In this document: in pieces, positions 44,427-53,302 of the stretch
Layout: every line of letters begins with the position of its first letter
How positions within the stretch are numbered: the first letter of the stretch is position 1
Source of the DNA: Bdellovibrionales bacterium Ga0074137
GTDB taxonomy: Bacteria > Bdellovibrionota > Bdellovibrionia > Bdellovibrionales > JAMPXM01
NCBI GenBank assembly: GCA_001464715.1
Contig: LNDT01000036.1
Coordinates: 1 to 64,000, forward strand
Direction of reading: 5' to 3'
DNA length: 64,000 nt
Translations under genes and position numbers: made by a program
Notes under the pieces: model-generated
The model's database searches: none
Seen by the model: only the letters and a program-made list of their open reading frames with translations
What the model was told of the DNA's origin: nothing

Positions 44427-45539
44427 TTAGAGTTTCGACTCCGAAGGGTCGGCTTTGCCGTTCGGCGCAAGTAGCGGTAGCACCTTCTCGCGGAAGGCCT
44501 GCTTTGAGAAACGGTAGATCTGGGAATCGTAGTAGTAGTGGGTCAGTGTGAGTGCAATCGAACTCGCTCCGAGAAAGGCTATCAATTTGGGATCCGACGA
44601 AATAGTCCAAGAATCAAAAGGGTTTGCCTCCGTGCGGATAACGATTTGGTGAATGTAGAGAACCACTCTCGCAGCGACCAGACCCAGAAATATCGACGCG
44701 GCCACCACGACCGTATTTCGTCGGCGCGCGTTTCTTTCGATTGTGGCGGTTACAGCCAAATACTCCAAGCCGTGATTCAGACGCTGAAGCGCGATGAAAG
44801 TTGGATTAAAATAAGTCGGTAGAAACTCCCAAACGCGGCGCAGATTGAAGACCCATTTGTTGGATTCGCGCCAAAGCGGGCGAAGAAAACAGGTTGCGAC
44901 CACCCCAAGAACTCCGACAGCCAACAACGTGCGCCCTGCGAGGCCGATCCATGCCCAGTGGGGACCCGGGCCATAAATTTGGTCGCCCACCCAAAGGCAT
45001 CGAAGGCCCATTCCGGCCAGAGCAAGGCGGTGGAAAACCACTTCCCATCGAGCCGCCTTGGACATTCGCGTCCGATCGCCCTCCGAAAGGCTTCGCTGAA
45101 TCGTGAGTTGGTGATCGTAGAGCCGACTCAGTCCGTACTGTTGTGACATTGCGTGTTGAATGGGGAGAAACTGCAACCCAACGATGACTGAAAAATAAAA
45201 CAGGGGCCCCTCGATGAGCTTGTAATAATACAAAGTGTAGGCGCCGAGGCTTGCAAGAAAAATAGCGCCTCCTATGAAGTGAAGCCGCCAGCTTTTTCCG
45301 TAGTTCTCGCGGATGGCGTCCCGAACCTCGTCGGATCGCCAAATGATATAAAAAGAAAAAACATTGTGGACGACGTTCAAAAATATCAGATCCGCGACCA
45401 GCCTGAGTTTCCAAGGGTCGTTTAGCCAGCCGGTGTCCCATCCGACAAAAGCGAACGGGAGTAGCCCCACGATGAGAACAACACGTTCCCATTTCGGCGA
45501 GAAAATCTGAATTCTTTGTCCCTTGGCGGTTCCCATCAT
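44427..45539 (-). CDS. Polytopic inner-membrane protein of unknown function
   Basis: 370 residues from the double ATG at 45539. About eight TM helices can be read (VVLIVGLLPFAFVGWDTG, LRLVADLIFLNVVHNVFSFYIIW, LHFIGGAIFLASLGAYTLYYY, PLFYFSVIVGLQFLPIQHAM, and four more to LIAFLGASSIALTLTHYYY). Several His residues lie at helix ends (NVVHNVFSF, QHAMSQQYGLSRLYDHQ, LNHGLEYL, TLTHYYYD), which could bind metal or heme, but no family is recognised. It is divergent from trmL with 54 bases between and follows no obvious partner on the minus strand. An earlier in-frame start would overlap trmL. Confidence 0.75.
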   Translation of the reverse strand: MMGTAKGQRIQIFSPKWERVVLIVGLLPFAFVGWDTGWLNDPWKLRLVADLIFLNVVHNVFSFYIIWRSDEVRDAIRENYGKSWRLHFIGGAIFLASLGAYTLYYYKLIEGPLFYFSVIVGLQFLPIQHAMSQQYGLSRLYDHQLTIQRSLSEGDRTRMSKAARWEVVFHRLALAGMGLRCLWVGDQIYGPGPHWAWIGLAGRTLLAVGVLGVVATCFLRPLWRESNKWVFNLRRVWEFLPTYFNPTFIALQRLNHGLEYLAVTATIERNARRRNTVVVAASIFLGLVAARVVLYIHQIVIRTEANPFDSWTISSDPKLIAFLGASSIALTLTHYYYDSQIYRFSKQAFREKVLPLLAPNGKADPSESKL

Positions 45540-45593
45540 CTGACAATCTATGAGAGAAGATCGCTGTTTTGAAACCCTAACTTTTCGAGTGTT

Positions 45594-46160
45594 ATGCGAA
45601 GTTTGAACGCAAACCCCAACCCGAAGCTCAAAGCGACTCCTGCGGAGCCGTTTCTGCCCGAGCGCCGCCGCCTTCAGGACCCGCTGTGTCGTGTCGCTTT
45701 GGTCGAGCCTTGTATCCCGGCCAATACGGGTAACATTGCCCGAACTTGCGTAGGCACTGGCTCGGAGCTGCATTTGATCGAGCCGCTCGGATTCGAGCTC
45801 AGTGAAGGGCGCTTAAAAAGAGCCGGTCTCGACTATTGGAATCATCTGGCGCTCGATATTCACAAGAGTTTCGATGTCTGGGCCGCTTGTTTGCGGTCCG
45901 AGTTTGACCTGGGCCGAGTCTTTTTCTTCGAAACTTGGGGCACGACGTCGCTGCACGATGCTTCGTTTCAGCGCGGCGACTGGTTGGTTTTCGGAAAAGA
46001 AACCACAGGCCTTGAACGCGACCAGGTCGAGAGTCTTATCCAAAGTCCTGAGCAAGTTTTGTGTCTACCGATGCCCGGCGAAGTTCGCAGTTTGAACCTT
46101 TCCAATGCTGCCGCTGTGAGCGTGTTTGAGCTGATGCGCCAAGTTTCTGCAAAAAAGTGA
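45594..46160 (+). CDS. trmL: tRNA (cytidine/uridine-2'-O-)-methyltransferase TrmL
   Basis: 188 residues with a 25-residue N-terminal extension before the core. SPOUT trefoil motifs are VALVEPCIPANTGNIARTCVGTG (motif 1), DWLVFGKETTGL (motif 2) and LPMPGEVRSLNLSNAAAVSVFE (motif 3). TrmL methylates the 2'-OH of nucleotide 34 in tRNA-Leu species, using SAM in the cytoplasm. It lies 44 bases upstream of secA on the same strand, so they may share a transcript. Confidence 0.95.
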   Translation: MRSLNANPNPKLKATPAEPFLPERRRLQDPLCRVALVEPCIPANTGNIARTCVGTGSELHLIEPLGFELSEGRLKRAGLDYWNHLALDIHKSFDVWAACLRSEFDLGRVFFFETWGTTSLHDASFQRGDWLVFGKETTGLERDQVESLIQSPEQVLCLPMPGEVRSLNLSNAAAVSVFELMRQVSAKK

Positions 46161-46204
46161 TTCTGGGCGTGCGCCGGGACGTATGAAGGGGCTATTCTAC
46201 CTGC

Positions 46205-48907
46205 ATGATTAACGCAGTTTTGACGAAAATTTTTGGCACGGCACACGCGCGCGAAATGAAGCGCCTTGGGCCCGTAATTAATCAGATCAATTCGCTGGAG
46301 CCGCGCTACAAAGCGATGACCGACGCGGAATTAAAAAATCAGACGGCTCTTTTCCGTGAGCGCCTCTCTCAAGGTGCGAAATTGGACGATCTTTTGCCTG
46401 AAGCTTTTGCGGTTTGTCGTGAAGCCAGCGCGCGCGTTCTTGGAATGAGACATTACGACGTGCAGTTGATTGGTGGAATGATTCTCCACCGTGGGTCGAT
46501 CGCGGAGATGCGTACGGGTGAAGGTAAAACTTTGGTCGCGACATTGCCGGCGTACTTGAACGCACTCGACGGTAAAGGCGTCCACATCGTGACAGTGAAC
46601 GACTACCTCGCGCGTCGTGATGCCGAATGGATGGGCCGACTTTACGGATGGCTCGGGCTTACGACTGACGTCATCGCCCATGGCCAAAACGACGCGCAAA
46701 AAAAAGCAGCGTATGCGGCCGATATTTCTTATTGCACGAACAATGAGCTTGGTTTCGATTACCTTCGCGACAATATGAAATTCGAACTCAGCGATTATGC
46801 TCAGCGTCCGCTGAATTTTGCGATTGTGGACGAGTGCGACTCGATCTTGATCGACGAAGCGCGAACGCCGCTCATTATTTCGGGTCCTGCTGAGGATTCG
46901 ACGGACAAGTATTATCAGATCAATGCGATTATTCCGCATTTGAAAAAAGACGATCACTTCACGATGGAAGAAAAGTCGCGAACTGTGGCGTTGACAGAAG
47001 ATGGCAACCACAAGGTCGAAGAGCTTCTGAAGCTCGACAATCTTTATGATCCGCAGAATATCGAGCTTATTCATCACGTTTATCAGGGGCTCAAGGCGCA
47101 CCACCTCTACAGCCGCGATGTCGACTACATGGTGAAGGACGACGAAATTATTATCGTCGACGAATTCACGGGGCGTTTGATGGAGGGTCGGCGGTGGAGC
47201 GATGGACTTCACCAAGCAGTTGAAGCCAAAGAAAACGTGCCTGTTAAAAACGAAAATCAGACACTTGCGACGATCACCTTCCAAAACTACTTCCGCATGT
47301 ACAAGAAGCTCGCGGGAATGACGGGAACGGCTGAAACCGAAGCCGTCGAGATGAAGAAGATTTATAACCTCGATGTTTCTGTGATTCCAACCAACAAGCC
47401 GATTCGCCGGGACGACCGCGAGGACGTGGTCTTTAAAAATGCTAACGGCAAATACATGTCCATTGTCCGCGACATCGCCGAGCGAGCGAAAAAAGGTCAG
47501 CCAGTCCTTGTCGGTACAGTCACAATTGAAAAATCAGAATTGATTTCGAAGTACCTTCAGAAATCGGGCGTTGCGCACAAAGTTTTAAACGCTAAACACC
47601 ACGAACACGAGGCCGAGATTGTTGCGCAGGCGGGCCGAAAGGGCGCCGTCACGATTGCGACGAACATGGCCGGTCGGGGAACGGATATTGTTCTCGGTGG
47701 CAACGCAGAGTTTTTGGCGAAGCAACTTGTCGATGACGTTGAATCGCCCGAGTACAAAGCCGCTGTCGAAAAGTTTAAAGTTCAGACCGAAAAAGAAAAA
47801 CAAGAAGTGGTTGCCGCTGGTGGGCTTTACATTATCGGAACTGAGCGCCACGAATCGCGACGTATCGATAACCAGCTGCGAGGTCGTGCGGGTCGGCAGG
47901 GCGATCCAGGTGAGTCCCAGTTTTACTTGGGCCTCGATGACGATCTCATGCGCAAGTTTAACGGCGAGCGCGTCAGCAAAATCATGGAAATGATGAAAGT
48001 TCCCGATGACGAGCCGATCACGGCACGCATGGTATCGCGGTCGATAGAAGGGGCGCAGCGAAAGGTTGAGGGTCACAACTTCGATATTCGTAAGCATTTG
48101 ATCGATTACGACGATGTTATGAACAAGCAGCGGACAGCCATTTACAATCTTCGCCGCGAAGTTTTGCAGGGTGAAAAGCTGGATGAAATCGTTCGCGAGA
48201 TGTTGGGTGATCAAGTGTCGTCGCTGCTCGATTTACACGTCGGCGAAAAAGCGAATCGCGACTCTTGGAATTTGGATGCTTTGAAAGTCGCGATGGTTCA
48301 GCAGTTCGGTCTTGAGATCGAATTTGAGGAGGGGCCTCAGCTGACCGTAGAAACCATCGTTGAAAAAGTGAAGACTTCGATTTTGGCGGGGCTTGAGTTT
48401 CAGAAAACACACCTCGGTCCGTTTTATCTTCAGGTGTGCAAGATGATTTTGCTTCAGACCATCGATCAAAGATGGAAAGAGCATCTTCAGCGTATGGATC
48501 AGATGCGCGAGTGGATCGGACTTCGTGGCTATGCTCAAAAAGATCCGTTGGTAGAGTACAAAAAGGAAGCGTTCACGATGTTCGAAGAGATGAACGGTTT
48601 TGTTCGGGGTGAAACTCTCGAAAAGCTCTTCAAAATTCAGCTTGTGATGAATCAAGATTCGCCGGGCGGTGATATCGGGGCTCCACCAGACATGGCGCAA
48701 GAACTCAACGGAGGATCCACGCACCAGGTGAGCACGGCCGCCAGCGAGGCGCGCCGTCGTGAGACCGAACAGCAGCTGGAAGCAATGAAGCCGAAAAAAA
48801 CCCGTCTCACGTTCGGCCCTCCGACGGACGATCCGGCCCCTAGCAATGGATCCGGAATGTCGCGAGCCGCACGACGGGCTATGGAGCGCGATAAGCGTCG
48901 ACGCTAA
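46205..48907 (+). CDS. secA: Preprotein translocase ATPase SecA
   Basis: 900 residues. Walker A MRTGEGKTLVA, DEAD-like VDECDSILIDEARTPLIISG, the preprotein cross-linking domain, motif VI (QLRGRAGRQGDPGESQF) and the helical scaffold with TIDQRWKEHLQRMDQMREWIGLRGYAQKDP are all present. It drives post-translational export through SecYEG. The C-terminus ends in an Arg-rich tail (SRAARRAMERDKRRR) and lacks the usual CxCxnCH zinc motif that binds SecB. A zinc-ribbon gene overlaps its last 62 bases in another frame. Confidence 0.98.
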   Translation: MINAVLTKIFGTAHAREMKRLGPVINQINSLEPRYKAMTDAELKNQTALFRERLSQGAKLDDLLPEAFAVCREASARVLGMRHYDVQLIGGMILHRGSIAEMRTGEGKTLVATLPAYLNALDGKGVHIVTVNDYLARRDAEWMGRLYGWLGLTTDVIAHGQNDAQKKAAYAADISYCTNNELGFDYLRDNMKFELSDYAQRPLNFAIVDECDSILIDEARTPLIISGPAEDSTDKYYQINAIIPHLKKDDHFTMEEKSRTVALTEDGNHKVEELLKLDNLYDPQNIELIHHVYQGLKAHHLYSRDVDYMVKDDEIIIVDEFTGRLMEGRRWSDGLHQAVEAKENVPVKNENQTLATITFQNYFRMYKKLAGMTGTAETEAVEMKKIYNLDVSVIPTNKPIRRDDREDVVFKNANGKYMSIVRDIAERAKKGQPVLVGTVTIEKSELISKYLQKSGVAHKVLNAKHHEHEAEIVAQAGRKGAVTIATNMAGRGTDIVLGGNAEFLAKQLVDDVESPEYKAAVEKFKVQTEKEKQEVVAAGGLYIIGTERHESRRIDNQLRGRAGRQGDPGESQFYLGLDDDLMRKFNGERVSKIMEMMKVPDDEPITARMVSRSIEGAQRKVEGHNFDIRKHLIDYDDVMNKQRTAIYNLRREVLQGEKLDEIVREMLGDQVSSLLDLHVGEKANRDSWNLDALKVAMVQQFGLEIEFEEGPQLTVETIVEKVKTSILAGLEFQKTHLGPFYLQVCKMILLQTIDQRWKEHLQRMDQMREWIGLRGYAQKDPLVEYKKEAFTMFEEMNGFVRGETLEKLFKIQLVMNQDSPGGDIGAPPDMAQELNGGSTHQVSTAASEARRRETEQQLEAMKPKKTRLTFGPPTDDPAPSNGSGMSRAARRAMERDKRRR

Positions 48908-49682
48908 ACGCAAGCCAGAAACGCCAGAAGAGAAGATCGAGGATTCGTTGACGCCAAAATGTCCGAAATGTTCAGCCGAGCTGCGCGACGACTATGGAAT
49001 GGTGACGTGTCCTAAGTGCGCCGCCATTGTTTTTGTCGATATGGAAGGCCTTGCCCACGTTGCGTCCGACGCGCCTGTGGTTGAGGAGACTCCTCCCGTT
49101 TCGCCCGCACCTTACGAGGAAATGGCTTCAGACATTGCTTCAGGGATGGATTTTCCGCCGTTGGCTTTTCCGGATACAACGCCAGAGACCGCAAAAGAAT
49201 CTTCGCCAGAGCCTTTGACAGAAACAGCGCCGGAGTTGCCAACGGACTCTGAACCCTTTGTCGAAGAGCCGTCGAATGTCGGCGATATGGACGCCTTTCT
49301 TGGCTATGGCGGGCCAGAGTCCGGGGACCCGAAATCGGTACCACCGTCTCAAACTGATCCGAATGATCCGCTTGGACTGTCGGCCTACGCCAACAGCGAA
49401 ATGAGCAGCGCCCTTGGCGGGCCTTTGGTCGTGTCTCTGATTATTTCCGGAATCGACGCAAAAGATCTTCGCGACGAAATCCGACAAGCACTACAGGACT
49501 CGCGCTTTGGCTGGGATGCCGGGGTACTGATGTCGAAGATGAACGGCGGGGTTTTGCGCATCGAGCGGATCTCACCGGTGAAAGCGACAGTCATTATCAA
49601 CCGGATTAAGAACCTGTCGGTGCGAATTCGTTGGGAGCAGAATGCAATCACAGAAATCGATCCTGTCGAGAAAGATCCTTAG
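48846..49682 (+). CDS. Zinc-ribbon protein with acidic disordered linker
   Basis: 278 residues if ATG 48846 is used. No nearer ATG or GTG exists before the zinc ribbon; a TTG at about 48951 is an alternative. The zinc ribbon is CPKC...CPKCAAIVFVD (about residues 39-60). A long Pro/Glu/Thr-rich linker follows (about 65-180), then a folded C-terminal domain (about 190-275: GGPLVVSLIISGIDAKDLRDEIRQALQDSRFGWDAG, and strands to VRIRWEQNAI). It overlaps secA by 62 bases and the next gene by 41, so translation is coupled. A MJ0042-like or FrzS-like adaptor is conceivable; I do not recognise it. Confidence 0.7.
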   Translation: MDPECREPHDGLWSAISVDAKRKPETPEEKIEDSLTPKCPKCSAELRDDYGMVTCPKCAAIVFVDMEGLAHVASDAPVVEETPPVSPAPYEEMASDIASGMDFPPLAFPDTTPETAKESSPEPLTETAPELPTDSEPFVEEPSNVGDMDAFLGYGGPESGDPKSVPPSQTDPNDPLGLSAYANSEMSSALGGPLVVSLIISGIDAKDLRDEIRQALQDSRFGWDAGVLMSKMNGGVLRIERISPVKATVIINRIKNLSVRIRWEQNAITEIDPVEKDP

Positions 49683-50202
49683 CGTTCTTTTCGTTCTGGT
49701 GACTTTCGTGGTCGGCCCCTCTGAAGCACAACAGCTCACGGCCGGCGGCCCCACCTGCCGGTGGAGCGAGCACGAGTCTCGACTCACATCTTTTATGGCT
49801 CGAATTCGAAGCTTCGAAAAAGAAATCGCAGACATGATCGAATCCAAGAAAAAAATCGAGAACGCAGAGAAGTTGAAGATTCTCACGCAGCAGATTTCGT
49901 TTAAGCACTCGGACCTCGCGAAGGCGGTGAAGGACTATGAGGATGAGCGGCGACATATGCGCTTTCAACATCCAGATCGCGACCTCGAGGATGAGCGTAA
50001 GTACACCTCTCAAAAACTAAAATCTTTAGACGAAATCGAATTCGCTTTTGGTCTTGATGGCCGATTGGACCGAATTCGCCGTCAGGTGGAAGTTGTCTTT
50101 CCTGTGGCTCCGGCGGCCGACGCCGAAGGTGTGCGTGGCCCTGCTGGGATCACCAACGAAAAAGACGACGACGTTCCTCGCGGAATAAAACTAGTAAAAT
50201 AG
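49642..50202 (+). CDS. Secreted coiled-coil protein of unknown function
   Basis: 186 residues. The signal peptide (ILSRKILSVLFVLVTFVVGPSEAQQ) is followed by a helical, charged region with coiled-coil character (about 50-140: ESRLTSFMARIRSFEKEIADMIESKKK). One Cys is near the mature N-terminus (PTCRW). It overlaps the zinc-ribbon gene by 41 bases and is probably its partner in the secA transcript. Convergent with the BamE-like lipoprotein gene, with 33 bases between. Confidence 0.7.
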   Translation: MQSQKSILSRKILSVLFVLVTFVVGPSEAQQLTAGGPTCRWSEHESRLTSFMARIRSFEKEIADMIESKKKIENAEKLKILTQQISFKHSDLAKAVKDYEDERRHMRFQHPDRDLEDERKYTSQKLKSLDEIEFAFGLDGRLDRIRRQVEVVFPVAPAADAEGVRGPAGITNEKDDDVPRGIKLVK

Positions 50203-50235
50203 AAATCGATGCTGAAGCGATAATGATCGCAGCCA

Positions 50236-50679
50236 TCAGCGAACGGCGTCGCCATCGTCTGGGGTGTGTTCGGGACTGTCGACGGGTTCAAATTTTTGAA
50301 TTTGCAGACCTGTCGTTTCGCTCACTGCATTCTCTGTGTCGCGAATATCTGCTGTACGGTTGATCGAGTCGTTAATTTTGTCTTGGGTTTCTGCAGAAAT
50401 TGCGGGTTTTATTGGCGGACCAATGTAGGTGGAAAGTCCATTTTCAAAATGGACTTCGCGGATGAGGTCGCCGGCGGGGTGTCCATAAAGCGTATACTCC
50501 CATCGGTCGCGACCCTGCCAGCGCTGCGTTCGAATGGGGCCACCGATGACATCCAACACTTCGCTTTTCGACATTCCGCCACGAATTTTTTCGAACTCTT
50601 TGTAGCGATGAGTTTGACACCCAGAGAGTGCAGAAATCAAAAGTGTCGCGGCAAAAAGAGGAGTCAAAGCCTTCCACAT
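50236..50679 (-). CDS. BamE/SmpA-like outer-membrane lipoprotein
   Basis: 147 residues. The signal peptide ends in a lipobox (LISALSGC). Residues about 30-85 have the BamE/OmlA pattern: FEKIRGGMSKSEVLDVIGGPIRTQRWQGRDRWEYTLYG. The C-terminus (about 95-147) is an acidic disordered tail. BamE is the small lipoprotein of the beta-barrel assembly machine; several paralogues often exist, so this may not be the BAM subunit itself. It is 47 bases after the acyl-CoA ligase on the same strand, possibly the last gene of the lipid operon. Confidence 0.75.
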   Translation of the reverse strand: MWKALTPLFAATLLISALSGCQTHRYKEFEKIRGGMSKSEVLDVIGGPIRTQRWQGRDRWEYTLYGHPAGDLIREVHFENGLSTYIGPPIKPAISAETQDKINDSINRTADIRDTENAVSETTGLQIQKFEPVDSPEHTPDDGDAVR

Positions 50680-50726
50680 AGCTCTAGGTTAATCAGAATT
50701 TTCAACTTCTTCACCGCGACAAAGGA

Positions 50727-52274
50727 CTAGGACAAGCCGGATCTCGTATCGACGCTCTGACGCAGATGTCGCTTGAGAATTTTTCCTGAATCACCCTTGG
50801 GAAGCGCCGGTAAAAAATGAACTATTTTGGGAATTTTGAATTTGGCCAGTTTGTCGCTGCAAAAGGCAATGATCTGTTCAGCGGTGGCCACTTCTTTTTC
50901 CGTCAGTGCAATGTACGCGCATCCGACTTCACCCCACTTCGCATCTGGAATTCCTATCACCGCGACCTCTCGAACGGCGGGGTGTTGGCTCAAGACGGTT
51001 TCAACTTCGACGGGGTACACATTTTCGCCGCCCGAGATGTACATGTCCTTTTTTCGCCCAGCCACGTAGAAATAGCCGTCGGAATCTGTTCGAACCAAAT
51101 CTCCCGTATAAAACCAGCCATCCACGATAGCGGCAGCTGTCGCGCTTGGGTTATTCCAGTAGCCTGGCGTGCAAACGGGACCTTTGAGGATCAATTCGCC
51201 AATCTGACCGGGCGAGACATCTTTCCGGGACTCATCGACAATGCGGGCCTCGACGTAAAAATTGGGAGATCCAATCGAGCCGATCTTTCTGACAGCGTCA
51301 CTTTCATCTAAAGAGAAAACATTAGGACCAAATTCTGTGAGGCCAAATCCCTGCCTGATGGGAATGCCCTTTTCCTGCCAACGTCGAATAAGTTCTATAG
51401 GCATCGGCTCACCGCCGACAATGGCATAGCGAACCCGTCGGAGATCACAGCTTTGAAAGGCGGGTGAGCGCGACATCATCTCCATCGTTGTTGGAACGCC
51501 GAACATGATCGTGACCTTTTCTGATTCACAAAGAGAAAGTACCCGTTCAGCATCAAATTTTTTGGTGAGCACGACAGTGGCGCCTCGGTGCATGAAGGGC
51601 GTCAACAGAACGTTCCATCCCCCTGTGTGAAAGAAGGGAAGGAAACTGACGAAAACGTCGGTCTCACTGAGATTGAGACGAAGGGTTGTGTTGATGGAGT
51701 TCCAGTGAAGCATTCGGGGTGTGATCATGGCCCCTTTGGGCGCGCCCGTCGTTCCCGAAGTGTAAAGAATCATGCACGGGTGATCCGGTTGATCCGATTT
51801 CAAATTCGCGGGCACATAGGACGACCGCGATTTGCGAACCGAAATAATCATCTCGTCGATCATTTTTTGAAGGTCTTCGAACAAGAAGTTTTGTGACTTA
51901 AATTTGCAGGTTTCTATCGTCGGGATGAATGCAGCCTGCGCGATAAGTAACCCAGGATCGCTGTCGTTAAGAATGTGATCGAGCTCTCGACCGGTCAGAC
52001 GGAAATTGATGGGGACAAGAACGGTTCCGAGGCGCAGGCTCGCAAAAAAAAGAACAACCGATTCAAGTTCATTGGTCGCGAGAAGTCCTATTCGATCGCC
52101 GCGCTTGAGTTGAAACGTCGACTCAAGCTTTTGGCTAAGAAGTCCGCTCAGTTGATAGAGATCGAAGTAGGAAAGGCATCGACCCGAATCGCCATCTTTG
52201 ACAGCGACTTTCGCTGGCGCCAATCGCGCCCACTCTCTCAGCCAATCGAAATGCCCCAACTCATTATGTGTCAT
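50727..52274 (-). CDS. Acyl-CoA synthetase / AMP-dependent ligase
   Basis: 515 residues of the ANL superfamily. P-loop MILYTSGTTGAPKGAMI, the AMP-binding GFGLTEFGPNVF, the hinge YVAGRKKDMYISGGENVYPVEVE and the C-terminal catalytic Lys in GDSGKILKRHLRQ are visible. It activates a fatty or other carboxylic acid to acyl-AMP and usually transfers it to CoA. It overlaps the KAS III-like gene by 11 bases and is the fifth gene of the SDR/hydrolase/hydrolase/KAS/ligase operon. An OleC-type beta-lactone synthetase is an alternative, but I see no OleC-specific mark. Confidence 0.9.
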   Translation of the reverse strand: MTHNELGHFDWLREWARLAPAKVAVKDGDSGRCLSYFDLYQLSGLLSQKLESTFQLKRGDRIGLLATNELESVVLFFASLRLGTVLVPINFRLTGRELDHILNDSDPGLLIAQAAFIPTIETCKFKSQNFLFEDLQKMIDEMIISVRKSRSSYVPANLKSDQPDHPCMILYTSGTTGAPKGAMITPRMLHWNSINTTLRLNLSETDVFVSFLPFFHTGGWNVLLTPFMHRGATVVLTKKFDAERVLSLCESEKVTIMFGVPTTMEMMSRSPAFQSCDLRRVRYAIVGGEPMPIELIRRWQEKGIPIRQGFGLTEFGPNVFSLDESDAVRKIGSIGSPNFYVEARIVDESRKDVSPGQIGELILKGPVCTPGYWNNPSATAAAIVDGWFYTGDLVRTDSDGYFYVAGRKKDMYISGGENVYPVEVETVLSQHPAVREVAVIGIPDAKWGEVGCAYIALTEKEVATAEQIIAFCSDKLAKFKIPKIVHFLPALPKGDSGKILKRHLRQSVDTRSGLS

Positions 52275-53301
52275 AACCCCATCGCAGAGCCATGGCGGCC
52301 ATCGACATTCCGCCGCCCGAACCCAATATCATGACCAGGTCGCCCTTTTTCAGTTTACGAGCAAGAGCCGCATCAGCCAAAGCCATCGGAAGACATGCGC
52401 TTCCGGTGTACCCAAAACGATCCATGATATTGTGAGCTTTATCGATAGGAGCATTCAGTCGAAGCATCGTTTCACGGATCGAACCGATGTTAATCTGCGT
52501 GAAGAAAAAGTGATCGACCTTCGATATTGAGCATCCGATGCGATCCAAAACTGCATTCGTTAATTCGGGCCATACGACACTGTTGGTTTCAGGCGGAATT
52601 CTTTTCGTGAACTGCAGCATATGTTGGCGCCGCTTCAAGGTTTCGTCGCTGATCGGAAACTTCGTTCCGCCGCCATAAACTCCCATGTAGTCATGGTACT
52701 GGCCGTCGGTCGCCAGCTGGGATGCAAGAATTCCCAAGGGTTCCCCATGGGCTGAAACTTCCGTGGTTCGCTCAATAACAGCGGCGCCTGCACCGTCCGC
52801 AAAAACGGAGGTCACTTTGTGATCGTCCCAATCAAAATACTTCGACATTCCGTAAGCACCGACGACGAGGATATTGTTGTAGCGTTCGTCGGCGACCAGA
52901 TACTTCGCAGCCACGTCGGTTGCTGTGACAAAGCCTGCGCACGCTGAATTGAGATCAAAAGTTCCAGCGCGTGAAGCTTGTAGTTTGTACTGAACAACTG
53001 CGGCCGTTGATGGCGAAATGTAATCAGGCGTGTCGGTCGCAACGATAATGAGGTCGAGGTCTTTGGCTGTGACGCCGGCTTTGGCCATGGCCTCTTTTGC
53101 GGCTGGAATCACAAGATCTGAAGTGGCTTGATCTTCAGACATGAAGTGACGTTGAAGAATGTTTCTTTGCTCACGAAGAAACGTGCTCATGTCGCGATCA
53201 TACTTTTTGTCGAAGAATTCATTCTGAACAACGCGCTCGGGAGCAAACAGGCCAAGTCCAGAAATCACCGCTCGAGGTTTTGCCGATTCAGTATTTTTCA
53301 T
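52264..53301 (-). CDS. Beta-ketoacyl-ACP synthase III-like protein, altered catalytic triad
   Basis: 345 residues of the thiolase-fold KAS III family. The catalytic Cys is C121 in FDLNSACAGF. The region that should read PHQAN (catalytic His) is FFFTQINIGSI, giving Thr268. The region that should read RHGNTSAAS (catalytic Asn) is DRFGYTGSAC, giving Tyr298. Decarboxylating condensation, which needs His and Asn, is therefore doubtful; acyl transfer or a non-decarboxylating condensation is more likely. It lies one base from the hydrolase stop upstream and overlaps the ligase gene. It is not a housekeeping FabH. Confidence 0.85.
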   Translation of the reverse strand: MKNTESAKPRAVISGLGLFAPERVVQNEFFDKKYDRDMSTFLREQRNILQRHFMSEDQATSDLVIPAAKEAMAKAGVTAKDLDLIIVATDTPDYISPSTAAVVQYKLQASRAGTFDLNSACAGFVTATDVAAKYLVADERYNNILVVGAYGMSKYFDWDDHKVTSVFADGAGAAVIERTTEVSAHGEPLGILASQLATDGQYHDYMGVYGGGTKFPISDETLKRRQHMLQFTKRIPPETNSVVWPELTNAVLDRIGCSISKVDHFFFTQINIGSIRETMLRLNAPIDKAHNIMDRFGYTGSACLPMALADAALARKLKKGDLVMILGSGGGMSMAAMALRWGYDT

Positions 53302-53302
53302 A

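Noticed and set aside
44806-45546. Alternative minus-strand frame within the polytopic membrane gene
   Set aside because: It overlaps the better supported membrane protein frame and lacks hydrophobic segments or motifs.
46331-47284. Minus-strand frame of 317 residues inside secA
   Set aside because: Entirely inside a highly conserved gene; His/Val/Phe-rich composition is typical of a shadow frame.
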